From: Gautieria morchelliformis
Lineage: Eukaryota; Basidiomycota; Agaricomycetes; Gomphales; Gomphaceae
Direction: 5' to 3'
Assembly: GCA_015179125.1 (NCBI GenBank)
Contig: WHVA01000271.1
Span: 84,825-148,824 of the forward strand
DNA length: 64,000 bases
A program made the position numbers and the translations under genes. Positions 34,131-45,733 of this stretch are shown here, one piece after another (positions within the stretch are counted from its first letter, which is position 1; each line of letters opens with the position of its first letter). The notes beneath the pieces were generated by a model, which did not search any database, had not been told where the DNA came from, and worked only from the letters and a program-made list of their open reading frames with translations.

Positions 34131-34398
34131 TGGATAAGTAAGATATTTTATGCCTATACGTACGGACAGTGGTGTTATAATATTCTTTCCTTATAACGAG
34201 TTTTATTTTTCAGCTCGTACCCATGTGAGAATTCGTGACACCTTTTGTCGAGATTTCTCCGCGTATTATGCAATAGCTTTTAGCAACTTCCATCTAGTGC
34301 TCAAGTTGTCCCCCTAATTGTTTTTCTCCACTCTTCCCAGCCTTCTGCTGTTTTGTATAAGTGTAATGCGCTGCCTTAATTGCTCTAATTACTGGTCC
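34131..34398. other. Spacer, 3' flank of member 2
   Basis: AT-rich, contains 'cttataacgagttttattttt'. Probably the 3' UTR side of the minus-strand gene. Confidence 0.4.
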
Positions 34399-35370
34399 TT
34401 ATTGAAGACCGTCGATTCGACTGGAGCTACCACGCCCAAGTGGCGAGGGCCTGTATGCTGGAGCCTTGACGCCTTGCTGTGCTAATCCGGCTCGGTTGTA
34501 TACTTCAACAGCGAGTTTATGTTCGGACTTTGGGGTGAGGGAGGCGGGCGGAGGAGGACTCGAGTTCACAGGCGGCACTGACAGCGCGGGGACGGTGTTT
34601 GGACGGTTACAGCCGGGATTGGGATGGGGAGGCAACTGTCCTTCATAGGGACGATACAGGTATCTCTCGACTGGATCCTCTGGATCCTCTTCGTCCATGT
34701 CATCATCAAAACTGTCCGAAATAGTCTCTAGACGAGGTGAGTCTGGGACCTCGAAGTCGTCCTGATATGAGTCCAAGGCTGAAGGAATGTGGGCGAGGTC
34801 TGCAGAAGCAGGCTGATACTCGTTTTGGATTGAGCCCCTGATCGGACTTGAGGCTGACGATGATGTCAAGCCTGGCGACGAAACAGAATGCAAGCCCGGA
34901 GGAGGGGTGTCCCGATCGTAAGGCGAATCTGATGCCGCAGGCAGCTGACGTGCAGCGGGGCGCGGGGAGGATGGGGTTGGGACGGCTTCGTCACCTTCAG
35001 AAACGAAGACCGGTGAACCCCAAGGAGCTGAGGCGTCAAAACGACCAGGAGCCGCTTCCATTGAAACGTCGTTGCTGCGAGCAGACGACTGTTGGTGTGT
35101 CTGTCGTGACGCAATATCAGAGTTGTCGCCGGTGCGGGTTGCTGACGCGGAGCCCGGAGCAGAGTAAGTAGCCCGCATGAAGTCGTCAGAGCATCTAAAA
35201 GGACCCTTGAGAGAATCTTTTGCTACACGCTGATTTTCCACTTGACGCCGCAAAAGGGCAATTCTCAAAGGGAGCGAGCGTGCTTCTCTTGGATTGTGCG
35301 CCAGAGAGGACTTGCTGCGGCGTGGAGAGCGCTCGAGCGCGCGAGACATCCTCTTTGAAAGCGTGTCCAT
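34399..35370 (-). CDS. Ser/Pro-rich protein of unknown family, member 2
   Basis: One open frame; 323 residues from the Met at 35370, chosen by alignment with the paralogues (frame open to 35439, 346 residues). Basic N-terminus DTLSKRMSRALERSPRR, then SLPLRIALLRRQVENQRV, a Ser/Pro/Thr-rich linker with ASRQTHQQ, acidic patches (SFDDDMDEEDPEDPVERY, about residue 240), the motif YLYRPYEGQLPPHPNPG, and the C-terminal module LTPKSEHKLAVEVYNRAG...YRPSPLGRGSSS. No signal peptide or membrane helix. The region up to 170 bp upstream is also conserved with member 3 and includes CACGTG at 35525. Family and function unknown; the composition suggests largely disordered protein. Confidence 0.65.
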   Translation of the reverse strand: MDTLSKRMSRALERSPRRSKSSLAHNPREARSLPLRIALLRRQVENQRVAKDSLKGPFRCSDDFMRATYSAPGSASATRTGDNSDIASRQTHQQSSARSNDVSMEAAPGRFDASAPWGSPVFVSEGDEAVPTPSSPRPAARQLPAASDSPYDRDTPPPGLHSVSSPGLTSSSASSPIRGSIQNEYQPASADLAHIPSALDSYQDDFEVPDSPRLETISDSFDDDMDEEDPEDPVERYLYRPYEGQLPPHPNPGCNRPNTVPALSVPPVNSSPPPPASLTPKSEHKLAVEVYNRAGLAQQGVKAPAYRPSPLGRGSSSRIDGLQ

Positions 35371-35524
35371 TCTTTCTGGCGATGTTGATTTAGAGGGTGG
35401 GGGGTCTGGCTTGGTCAAATGCGACCCCAACGGCGACACTCTCCTTTGTACTAGTTGAGTTGGGCGGAGATGGGAAGCGATATATCTGGTTCGATATTCA
35501 TAACTCCGGAAATTGTATCAGTGG

Positions 35525-35530
35525 CACGTG
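35525..35530. promoter_or_regulatory. CACGTG box upstream of member 2
   Basis: CACGTG (E-/G-box core) 155 bp upstream of the chosen start, at the position matching the palindromic GGCACGTGCC upstream of member 3. A possible bHLH-type site; not shown to function. Confidence 0.4.
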
Positions 35531-35599
35531 GCGCCCTGATTGATAAAGGCAAAACCCTTCATGTAGAGTTAGCCAGATCAAGATGGCAACCCAGAAGTC

Positions 35600-37827
35600 G
35601 AGAAAACAGGTGATTACAATTTGAAAATTTTCTTCAGATCAAAGCAGATCGCATGACGTACCGTGCCGTGACCTTCTCAATGGCCAGCCACCCGCGATCA
35701 ATTGCAGCCGGGACCGGGGTTCTCAGGATTAGCGAGGATGATTTTTAGAATGGTTTGAAATGAAAATAAATTAGTATAATAATTTAGTAACGGCAAGGAT
35801 GGATCAAATATCTGAAAAGAATTATCAGAAGTTAGGGTAGAAAATATTATATTTTTCTTTCAAACCTCCCAAATTTCCATATTTTATAACAGAGACATGT
35901 ACTCTAATATATCCTGATGCTAGGAACAGGTTTCAAAGAAGCTCGGCGCATCCCGGGATGCTGTGTAGCGCCTCTCCGAATCCGATTGACAGCCTTCTCA
36001 GCGCATGGCCCATTGTTTCATGCTGACATACGGAGGAGGAACACATCCGCGCCACCGGAAACATTTCGCAACAGGGTTCAATCCATAAGTCGGTCGTCTG
36101 GAACCGGCTCTCCGGACTCGACGGCAATTACTTCCTGCACATTTATTGAGGTTGCCATCGATGGTCCTCACTGAACCAAATATAAATTTGCGCTATAGGT
36201 GTCTCTGACGATAACATGGAGCCAGTACTTAGGCGCATACGCTCCCTTGCAATCATCTTTGACACAGGACTCATAAGAAACCAGACTCGCGACCTCTACT
36301 AGTGCAGGGATCACACCCCTATCTGGAAGGTGGACCGATCTATCCCGCACTGTATTACAATGTTACGCACATACTGCGCATTACTCGGATGCACACCAGC
36401 ACGGAATATCTCCAAAGGTGGCCTGACGCCGATTGATTCCCGTGCTAAATATATGACTTCCCCCCTGCTTACGCTGGCGCCATCAAGAACTTGAATGATT
36501 CCTCCGACTTCTTCTCCGCACGTCTGTCACAGTCTTGATATGACTGTTAACGTCTTGGACTTCAGTTTCTCATGGAATTCTTGATCGCGAAGGCATCGCT
36601 GCCCAGCTCCGCCTTCTGATACGCCACACCCTTGAAATATTCATTGGCACAGTGGTCGCCGAGCAGCGTCTGTTCTCTAATTACCAGCATCTTGAAAGTA
36701 TGTTTCCGATATTTTGAAGTCTTCGTTGGGCATCGTTATATGCATACTCGTGGAACATTAAGACCACACCACCTTCACCTTGGCATGACCAGGCCACACT
36801 GAAACTCAGGGGTCTTGTTAGGCAGCTGCCTATGCTCCGTCTGCTTCGGCGATTTCCTTGACTCCGACGACTTCTCACAGCACATCTTTCATCGAATTAA
36901 TTTCAGTTGTTGCCCTTTTCACAAGCCACCTAACATGTTCGCCTTGGTATGGGCACGTCACACGCCGGTCGTATCTGCATGTTCGGAGGGGGCTTGCACC
37001 ATATAGTATACATCACTGTCGCGGTTCAGACATGCGTGGCTTGGTGTATGTCTAATGACATTTAAGTTGTCGTTTTGCCACTTACTCCCGATGTAGGATC
37101 TGCACAAGTACAGCCTCTTGGCTTACTTCTGTACACCCTACAGCTGTAGCCCACCAATCGTGAGTCTGCTGATTCGACATGACTCCCGCAGCCGCAATGA
37201 GGCTGGCCAGCCTTAAGTAAATGGCAAATCAATTATAACATTCCGCCTGCAGCTAGCGGGACAACTAGGTCGCCATGATGACGTAGAGAGCGCCAACAAA
37301 TTGATGTCTTCGAATCTACAGCGCACAAGCCTGTAGCTTTTGACTACGCGTAAGTACTGGTTGCGCAGGCAGCGCCGAAACGTCAAAAGTGTCGCGGACG
37401 CAACGCCACAAGTGGCTTGTGTCCTCTAATACAAACTTCTTGCTACAGGGCAGCGGTAAACGTAATAGCATACGTGATCCCTGTCCTGAAAGCACTGTTG
37501 CAGATCCACCGCGAGTCGAAAGATGCTCACGTGGACTCGGGTTCCTCGGACAATCGCGGCGGGGGCAAAATGATACTATTGTGCCGATCGATTTCATCTG
37601 GTTGCTATCTCTGTTAACCTGTACGGTACCAAGTCTCAGCATTTTCTCTCTTGTAACGGATATGTAATGATCACGGCTTTCCAAACGCAGCAAGACTGAT
37701 AAGTTCACAGAAAATGAGTGAGGGACCAAAACTGGCACTGTTCAATGTCGAGTGCATTATGATACAGTATCGACGGGATTATACTTATGTTCATGTTACT
37801 CTAGCGCCTCCCCTCTCTCACTTTTGA
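35600..37827. other. Mostly featureless; one coding-like fragment
   Basis: No complete gene. Around 36570-36700 (plus) a short frame reads ILDREGIAAQLRLLIRHTLE followed by IFIGTVVAEQRLFSN, which looks like genuine protein but has no start and soon stops; family unknown. Other frames (35917-36174, 37316-37738) have no family features. Confidence 0.4.
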
Positions 37828-38751
37828 TTAGATCTGTTTCTTTACGAGCTTCGTCTTGGGACGAGCTCTCCTTTTTGCACCTTCAGGTGTATGCCGAACC
37901 CGAAGCCAGTCTTCCTGTGCACAGACTGGGTCCCTCTCCCAGTGCCTTTTACGAGAATCAGGTCTTGAGAGGCAAAATCATAAGCATTCTACGTAGAAAT
38001 ATTTGAAACGAGGCATACCTTGTGAATCCCGTACCGCACCCGTGACAACGATAGGGGGTTTCTCCCGTGTGCGAGCGTTTATGGCCTGGAAAATCGAAGC
38101 GCTAAATGAGTGTAACCCAGTAGATGTACGTCGTACTCACGATTACGGTCATGAGCTAATAAGTGGGGCGTGAGTGCGAGCAATAGTAGATAGAGGAATG
38201 GTGACTCACATCGAGCAAATGCTGCCTGACAAATACCACAGGCATATGGGCGCAGTTCATCTAGTACCTGCACGGCGAAACATCAAATGTGAGTGACGGA
38301 TGGGGCGTAGCAGTAAGGACCGGCAGCCTACCTCAGACGCAGACTTGCTCTTTCGACCAGGAAATATTCGCGCGTATGAATTGTCGTTGGCGGGGTATGG
38401 GATATTAAGTCCCGGGGAGAACGTTCCGGGTGCAAAATCAAGTGGGGGAAACGAGTGGACGAGGGATCCATTGAAAAAATGCTCCGGATCGGATGGTGCA
38501 TCCCACATAGCAGGGGGCAATCCGTTGAACTCGTCGAACACGCAATGCTTGTTGGGGAGAGGGCAGGGTATGGGGCTCTGATCCGCAGCGTACGAACGTA
38601 TGGGAGGGAATGGCCTCAGTAGATGCGGTAGTGAGTTGTCATGTGTGAGCTGAGGGCCAGACAAATCTGCGTCACCCATTGCTGGGCTGTCCTCGTAATA
38701 CGCCAACGCCGGTGCGAGCTCTGTGTAGCTATTACTGTAAGGCAAGCTCAT
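37828..38751 (-). CDS. C2H2 zinc-finger protein (putative transcription factor), five exons
   Basis: Splicing five exons gives 231 residues with all junctions in phase: 38751-38332, 38267-38210, 38155-38141 (15 nt), 38085-38019, 37963-37828; introns are 52-64 nt, with GT-AG ends. Start ATG 38751, stop TAA 37828-37830. The N-terminal 140 residues are acidic, Pro- and aromatic-rich, like an activation region. Finger 1 is C-x2-C-x12-H-x3-H (YACGICQAAFARSHDR then NRHKRSH), finger 2 begins YRCHGCGTGFTRPDSRKRHW and ends with Cys instead of the last His (C-x2-C-x12-H-x6-C). The linker HTGETPY is canonical. A basic tail (GAKRRARPKTKLVKKQI) resembles a nuclear localisation signal. This architecture is common in basidiomycete zinc-finger regulators. 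Targets unknown. Confidence 0.88.
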
Positions 38752-40266
38752 GGCTGACTCTGGTTATTAACGAGGATGAGTATACGAGTGTAGCATGTCG
38801 GTAGACGGGCTCACTTTGGAGAATCTCACAGCAAGTCGGGCAATGTCAAGTAAGGGACGAAAGTCGAAGGCAAATTTGAGGGGCCAACATACGCTTTTTA
38901 AAAAGTCAAGACCATTCCAAGGATAGATCAAGGATCAGAGAACCACAGTGTTAAGCGGAATCGAGATCCAGTAACCCCGTCACATTTTTGAAAGGCAGGA
39001 GGGAGTAAGCCGTTGCTGGGTCTGTACAAAGGATCTAATCGTAGGCTTCCCGATCCGAGGGAAACGGCCGCCAGGCGCTCCACATTTGACATTCTTCTGT
39101 GTATATAAATTTGCCGAAAGCATACTTCAGCAGTAGCTTCATTTGAATGCAGGGAGAGAATGGCACTTAGGCGACTCATCTGTTGGAGCCGATGACCAGG
39201 AACCATTCTACGAAGAACACTTTTCGACATTCGTGACACGCTTTCTGATCCCTACTTATAAGGTATAGTGGCTCGACTAGACCCAGTAGCGAATACATGA
39301 AGGGTGCACGAAAAAAGCCTAAAACTCACACGGCAGATTCCAAAAGCATGAAAACAGACGCGCAAGAAGAAGAAGCCCCGTCGCAGCTGAAACGTTAGTC
39401 TAGCAAGATGCCCACAAAAATATCCAGTCGAAGCTTCAAGCTCCCAAGCTCCACGATGATTTGTGGGCACTCTGTAAATGTCAGATAGCATCATATTGAT
39501 ATAATAAAAGGAAATACAAATAATGTCTCGTGGGAATGCATTTTTGTCTCCGACAACCAGCCTGATGTCACGACGCGTCAGGAGGCATTGTCTCAACGCG
39601 GAAGCATTTTGGTCCCACATCGGCCACATTTTTGTCTCATCCACAATAAATTAATGTCCCACCCAGATGTCCTTTCTGTCTCAACTTTCTGCAACTCTCC
39701 ATATACTCTACCAAAAATCACGAGTGGGGGCTCGTTTTGTTGCCCGAATTGAGCACTATACGGCAAAATTGCTAGTTTGTTGATCCGGGCACAATGCCAC
39801 TCAAGATACCGGGTTTGGCCTACTTTCTCAGCCTTGAGATGATGTCCGTACACATTCACCAAGTCGCACCATATAGGATCCAATTATGGTAAGAGAAATT
39901 GTATAAAGTATGCCCCACCGTCCCGGGGGCCGTTCTACTCATTGTCATGCCGTTATAGTGTACGTTTAGGACTAATATCGAGGTGGTTCCCCCTTCATCT
40001 AACCATCGCATCACCCATGGTGCTACTCTTGTCCTTGGATATCCCTAAGCGCAAGGTGAGCATGGTGTATCTTGATTACGCCTAACGCGGACAACGTCGC
40101 TTTGTTGTTTGTCCACTTTGTATGTCTCGGCGGACAATGTCACTTTGCGGTTTGTCTGTCTTAAGCATAAGCATATACTGTGTGAATACTGAACTTCTCA
40201 GCGTTCTTTGAGGCCCCTCGGCTATATAATAAACAGTGCACGATGCGTTCTCTACAATAAATCGAC
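38752..40266. other. Intergenic; promoter side of two genes
   Basis: No recognisable gene. Minus frames 38928-39239, 39252-39644 and 39593-39883 are unsupported. At 40090-40170 a ~40-bp unit (cggacaacgtcgctttg / cggacaatgtcactttg) is repeated twice. A TATA-like 'ctatataataaa' lies at 40222-40233, about 40 bp before the ATG at 40267. Confidence 0.45.
40222..40233 (+). promoter_or_regulatory. TATA-like element
   Basis: CTATATAATAAA, placed 34-45 bp upstream of the ATG of the small reading frame at 40267. Confidence 0.4.
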
Positions 40267-40594
40267 ATGCCGCCTAACAAACGACGCCCCGGTCCTACTT
40301 TATTTGACACTTATCACATAAGAGCGGGCTCATATTGAAGAAACCCCTTCACACAATGTGGATAAACGCAATGCGGACGCTGGGGGCACTAAAGAACTTG
40401 TCCCACAAGAATCTGTAACCATTATTCCCAAAGGCGGTCAAACGGAAAGTCCTGATGTACTACAAGGTCACGAAGATGAAGCTATGGCGAGTGGAAGCGA
40501 GGTGCAGCGGACGGCAGCTGTGAAAGAACCCAGCAAACCTACACAAGAGCCTCGGCGGTCTTCACAAGTTGAATCAAGGGCAGTTGATCTGTAG
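40267..40594 (+). CDS. Small hydrophilic protein, hypothetical
   Basis: ATG 40267 after a TATA-like box starts MPPNKRRPGPTLFDTYHIRA, which stops after 23 codons. From about 40336 a second frame runs EETPSHNVDKRNADAGGTKE ... SSQVESRAVDL to the stop near 40594. Joining the two needs a frameshift or an intron I could not place convincingly. The product would be ~105 residues, very charged, with no hydrophobic core, so probably disordered if real. Family unknown. It could also be two unrelated fragments. Confidence 0.3.
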
Positions 40595-42099
40595 CTAGAG
40601 CAGACCCAACCACCGGAGCTGCATCTATAGCTAAGGAGAACCTAGTCTCTCCTGTTTTGTTGGTCGCTGCATATTCCACTCGAGCCCTTTCTACACTTTC
40701 GGCTTCTCCTTGACTAGGGATGGAAAACATTTGCCAGTGCTCTTCCACATGGTAAACAGCGAGAGGATGCTTCTGGTGGCTTGGCGACAAACCATACGGG
40801 AACCCAGAAGACCTCCAACCCTAAGTGAAAGCGAAGCCCTGAAGGAGTCCTGGCACCGGCAGATGTAGGGCGACGTCTGCGGCCCCGAAAATAGTTCATC
40901 AAGTAAATCAATCTAGAATTATGCAGACTGTACTGGCCACAGTGGCTCTCATTAATGTGCACTCAATCTACCCTAATAACACTCGGGGATGGATTCCGTT
41001 CAAGGCTGCAAGAAGCAGAACATATGGTGGCACGAAGCCTGTACGACACAAAGATTTACTTATAACTGAACGAACTTTGACAATATCATGAAATGGATAA
41101 TTTTCCTGGAATGTGCTCATTGAGAGCTTTCTATTGATCCCCGGTTCATATTTTATGGTAGCGTTGGGGAGTAGGGGTTCAATGTTGAGACGGCTGGGTT
41201 ATATTCGAGGACAGCCGGCTGGTTGTCGGAGACAGAAATACATTCTCACGAGACATTATTATGCCTTGCATAATAAAATGGGGTTCTGTATTACAGATAT
41301 TTCTTATTCAAGCTGCACTGCACTTTAGAGTAGTACTGCTGCGCCGACACACTCGGATTCGGTTCAACTGTGCGCCGAGCCGAGCGGATACAAACCTCGC
41401 ATGAATTGGGATGAAAGCAGTCGGCGGCGCGCGGGTATAGTGTGCTTTCATTTGTGGTGGTATCTAGTGTGATTTGCAGCTGTGCCAGAGGAAAGCAAGA
41501 TACTTCCGTAATTACATGGGTCCTCGTGGGTGCCTCCCAGTCGTCACAATTTTTCCGCAAAGGGCGATTCTAGTTCGAAGTAATTAGCACTGAAACGCTG
41601 TCACTAGTCAGGCACCCTCGTCTCCCCGTTTGGGGGCGGCCCTCCTGTCTGGTCGTGGTGAGCCGTCTATTGCACAGCGTGCCTCTTAGGTTAGGGGTGG
41701 CCAAATTTCCTTCCCGCTTTGTTTTCCATCATGTTATTTTAGCACGTGCCTTAGGTTAACCTTCTTGTTACTAGAGATGTCGAAATAATGTTGGCTTGCA
41801 GAGAACGATGAGCGGAGCTGAGGTCTGCCGACATTGTATTCTGGAACTCTACCGTGTTGACCTGAAGTACCTCGGACATACAGGCTAGGCCCAGTAGACG
41901 AGGGCAACGTTTATTCGCCACTTGCAGAACCTGAAGCTGCCTGGGGCGCGGGCGAGGTATTCAAAATAGGTTTCCAATCTGTACCGAACCACACGTGAAA
42001 GCTGGCGGCTACCGGGATTTCAAGGCTTTCCCCGTGCAGCACATAATCACACGGTTTGAAAAGATTGATCATGATTCGTGAATCCAACGTAGTACTAGT
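40595..42099. other. Intergenic, nothing recognised
   Basis: Frames on both strands (40539-40962 minus, 41113-41328 plus, 41291-41560 minus) are short and have no family features. No repeats noticed. Confidence 0.4.
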
Positions 42100-43417
42100 A
42101 CCGTGAGCTGTCCAAGTGATTTTACCACCGATAATTTCTCGTCAAGGGTGTTAGATGTATTTCCACATAGGTCTTGCATGGAAGTTAGAGATCTTTCGAA
42201 TATAAAGACTTTCAAAGAACTTTTCCCGGTGACGGTTCAACTTTTCAAGCAGTCACAGGTCGGTCACGGTCACAGACTCGACCGCAACGGTGGCACACAA
42301 TGTTTCACTCCCATGTCTTCATATCTGCGCCCTAATCCCGCCGCATATTAAGGTATCACTTGTTCGCTATCAATTTCTGTTCCAGGAGCGATGCGTCTTC
42401 ACTGTTACAATTGACCCTGGTCGGTAGAACATACGGGATTCTCGAAAAATTAGAGGCAATACCGATGAAAACTAATTCCAGACAGACTACTGGTCTTATT
42501 TCTCGACATAGGGGCACGTCAAGTCTTCCGTGGACCATGCCTCCAAAATAGACGAGAAATTGATGCTGTCATTGTCTCCCAAGCGTATCCTGATCGCATG
42601 CAAGGCAAAACCTTGCAAGGTGTCGACAAGGATACTCTGGTCTATGCATCTAATGTATGTCTTTTTCCTCTTTCAAGCCACAGCTGGATGAATAAATCCC
42701 TTGATCAAGAAGCGGCTGCCATTGTCCGAACCTGGTCGCGAGCACCTTTCCAAACTTTATGACATACCCACTGTCTATGCACATTGGCCTGCTTATTCAA
42801 TGATATTCCGCTCTCTGTTGGGATATCGCGCATAGCCTCCGATGCGTTTGATATTGCGTGTTGCGCCTCTGCGATGTGCATTCCACTACACGCGAGGCTG
42901 AATATTTGCTGAGGAAACGACGGCGCAATCTCGGCTATTTCGTATACACCCCACGGGGTTCCCGCATCTGCATTCGAAGGCCTGAAATCGCGCAGATGAC
43001 GGCGTTAATTCATGGCTTGCCTGAAGTTGGAACCCTAGAGTGCGTTCATTTGGCCCATGTTCATTACATTTGAACTGAAGTCCCAGGGCTTACAATGACA
43101 TGTTTGCATTGCAGGGCAATGCTCACTGGTTGATCGGTACGGATGACGAAGTCAAGAAAGGTCGATGCATCGTCAGCATGGTGTTGATGCGCAAAGCATG
43201 GCCTTGGACGATGCTCTGGGAAGAGCATATTCCATGGTGCAAAGCAATCACCCCCGTTGGGAAGTGGCGAATATATTGTATTAAACTGAGTATGTAAATG
43301 ACTATTGCTTTCCTGTTTACGGCTTACATGCTGACAATGAGAATTAAGGGACGGATCCCTGCTACTGGACGAATGAAATGCACGCATATACACGTGGGTG
43401 ACATTTTCAAGACGCGT
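42100..43417 (+). other. Coding-like fragments, gene not identified
   Basis: Stretches such as FKELFPVTVQLFKQ (42215), REIDAVIVSQAYPDRMQG then KTLQGVDKDTLVYASN (42545-42650, followed by a GT), DQEAAAIVRTWSRAP (42703) and EAEYLLRKRRRNLGYFVY (42890) read like protein but fall in different frames. They may be exons of one decayed gene leading to the tandem duplication. I could not assign a family. Confidence 0.3.
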
Positions 43418-44055
43418 TAGCAAGACCAAATTAAGGAGCTTGGGGATCAGAGTCAGGTCATAATCTGCGGCACTATGGCCGGCTTTAGAGCCTTTGGGCG
43501 CGTTCTGAGGTCGAGCTTTCCATGTCTGTCGCAGGAGCTCGAAAGTTACAGTTGCTCACCACGCGCCCAGAGCCCTAAACGCCTTAAATCGGTGCCAAGC
43601 ATCATGCCGCCTCTGTGCCCACAATTTTTTTTCCCTTTTTCCCGCATATTACCCACATCATTCGCTGTCCTCGGAGCTCATATTTTAACATCTTGTTACC
43701 ATCGCCCCAAAACGATCCATTCTCAGGACGCGTACAGGTGATATTGTAGCAAGACCAAATCAAGGAGCCTCTGGGGATCAGGGTCAGGTCATAATCTGCG
43801 GCACTATGGCCAGCTTTAGAGCCTTTGGGCGCGTTCTGAGGTCGAGCTTTCCATGTCTGTTGCAGGAGCTCGAAAGTTACAGTTGCGCACCACGCGCCCA
43901 GAGCCCTAAACGCCTTAAATCGGTGCGAAGCATCATGCCGCCTCTGTGCCCACAAATTTCTTTCCCTTTTTTCCGCATATTACCGCACACCATTCGCTGC
44001 CCTGCCCTCGGAGCTCAGATTTCAACATCTTGTTACCACCGCCCCAAAACGATCA
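43418..44055 (+). repeat. Tandem duplication, two ~300-bp units
   Basis: Unit 1 starts 'tagcaagaccaaattaagg' (43418) and unit 2 'tagcaagaccaaatcaagg' (43747), offset 329 bp. Each runs to 'cgccccaaaacgatc' (about 43716 and 44054). The units differ by scattered substitutions and small indels. The copy junction carries 'gacgcgt', which also precedes unit 1. Frames on both strands are open in parts but not recognisable. Confidence 0.9.
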
Positions 44056-44879
44056 GCTCCATCCCCAACGTGCTCTCAGAAGAGACCCCGACCATATGCC
44101 TACGTCATCTACGCCGCCTGTACCGGATTCCATTGGATTGCCTCGCGTTCAGCAACGCCAACAATTCGCATGCGAGTTGGTCCCTCAGTTTCTGTCGCAT
44201 GCTCTTCACCTGATCCTGAGAAGACGCGGAGCTCAAGTTCTAAACGTGTCCCGAAGCCGCCAGCACCTGCTTATGCAAGGCAACTGCTTCTTCGAAGATA
44301 CCATCCTTTCGTCCAAGTCCATAATGCCGCCAACGCTGAAGTCTCATGGACATCTTGAATCGGCTTTACAGCACCGGGTCTGTCACTTACTGACCAGCGG
44401 AATCAGTTCTGGTTTGACCTATATTCCCTCAGTGTCCAGAAAGACATCGACTTGTTTCAGGTCGTTGTTATCGTATCTCAGAGCGAAGTCCTCTCTCATC
44501 AAGTCAATGTCTGGTGTGAGCCGCGTGTGCATATTCAATTTGGGTTACATTATGTAATTTGCACTAAGTTCGCAGGTGACGATTCCCCAAGATTCAGGAA
44601 CCTGCACCAGGTAAGTCCCGTAAGTCCCTTATGTTCAATCATTGTCATATCAGGTGTCCCCTCAGTGGAATGTCTCCTTGAAACACAACGGACGATTGAT
44701 CTTGCCAAATTTTCCGTTTTGAACGAGATGCTCTCGGTAATTCATTGGAGAACGTAGTCGGGCATGATTTCGGGCCTTCCCTCACAGGCAAAACTGCGAT
44801 TGGGACTGTTTGGCGTCGTGCACAACATGACTGCGTCTGCATGCCATCACGGGACTCCGCCAATGCCAGACTACCTATA
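44056..44879 (+). other. Coding-like region before the dynamin remnant
   Basis: The frame at 44170-44358 (EKTRSSSSKRVPKPPAPAYA, then LLLRRYHPFVQVHNAANAEV) and the same frame beyond its stop look like protein. An intron-like GTAAGT...CAG lies at 44612-44654. I cannot tell whether this is part of the dynamin-like gene or another decayed gene. Confidence 0.3.
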
Positions 44880-45470
44880 CTTCTATGACTTACCTGGTCT
44901 CTCTACTGTTCGGCAGTCATTTGTTGGCGTTCTTTGCTTATGGGTCACAAGGTATCATCGCGAACGTGAACTTGTCCGCAATCTCGCGAAGATGTATATC
45001 TCCAGACCAAGCTGTCTCATACTTCTCGTGATATCTTGCGAAAGTGAGTCTGCCCTGCCCCTGCTTGGCCTGGAATGACTTACACTGACACATTTATTAG
45101 CCGACTTTAAAAGTCAAGGGGCCTGTCGTTTAGCTCTTGAGAGTGATATAGATGGACAACGAATCGTTGATGCGCTCAACGGCTGACTTCACCTTTTGGA
45201 TCTTCACTCACTCTGACAGGAAGCCAGATCGCATCGAGTCTGCCACGGGAGACCGTGTACCGGGCTGTCCATCGAAATGAGGAGAACCGCATGTTGAATG
45301 GTTGGTTCTGTGTCTAACAGCCTGACCCGACCGCGCCGAGGCAAAACCTATCGTGGGAGGACACGTTTTCTACGAAGAGCTATGGAAATCAACGTCAGAT
45401 CAACATGGGCGCCGACCAGGGTCTATGAATCTCACCCGATATCTCAGCAGCTTGGGTCCAGGCTCGTTTC
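44880..45470 (+). pseudogene. Dynamin-like GTPase fragment
   Basis: Dynamin-family GTPases deform or cut membranes. Visible parts: YDLPGLS (G3 region, DLPG, 44887), ERELVRNLAKMYISRPSCLI and LLVISCE (44960-45040), an intron, DFKSQGACRLALESDIDGQR (45104), then KPDRIES (G4-type T/NKxD position as KPD, 45223) and QPDPTAPRQNLSWEDTF (45320), the usual order after G4. The frame changes several times and a stop precedes QPDP. The P-loop (G1) is not found, and the stalk and GED are absent. It is a decayed internal fragment. Confidence 0.7.
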
Positions 45471-45733
45471 CCTCAGGTGTGAGTAACTTCCTAAGATGTA
45501 TGTATAACTTGCTGACATCCGAAACGCCGCAACTTTTCCAGAATCGCCTCCGGAGTCGATTTGGGGATTCGCGTTGGTTTCGGACGCAAAACATCTTCTC
45601 AAATTCAAATCTCCGTCAAAACCAGCTTAAAATCCCCATCAAAACCGCTACTCATCATAGATCCTACTGTTATATAATACATGGCTTAAAATTCTGGGAC
45701 TGTGGGACAAAATGCAGTGACATTCTACACTCT

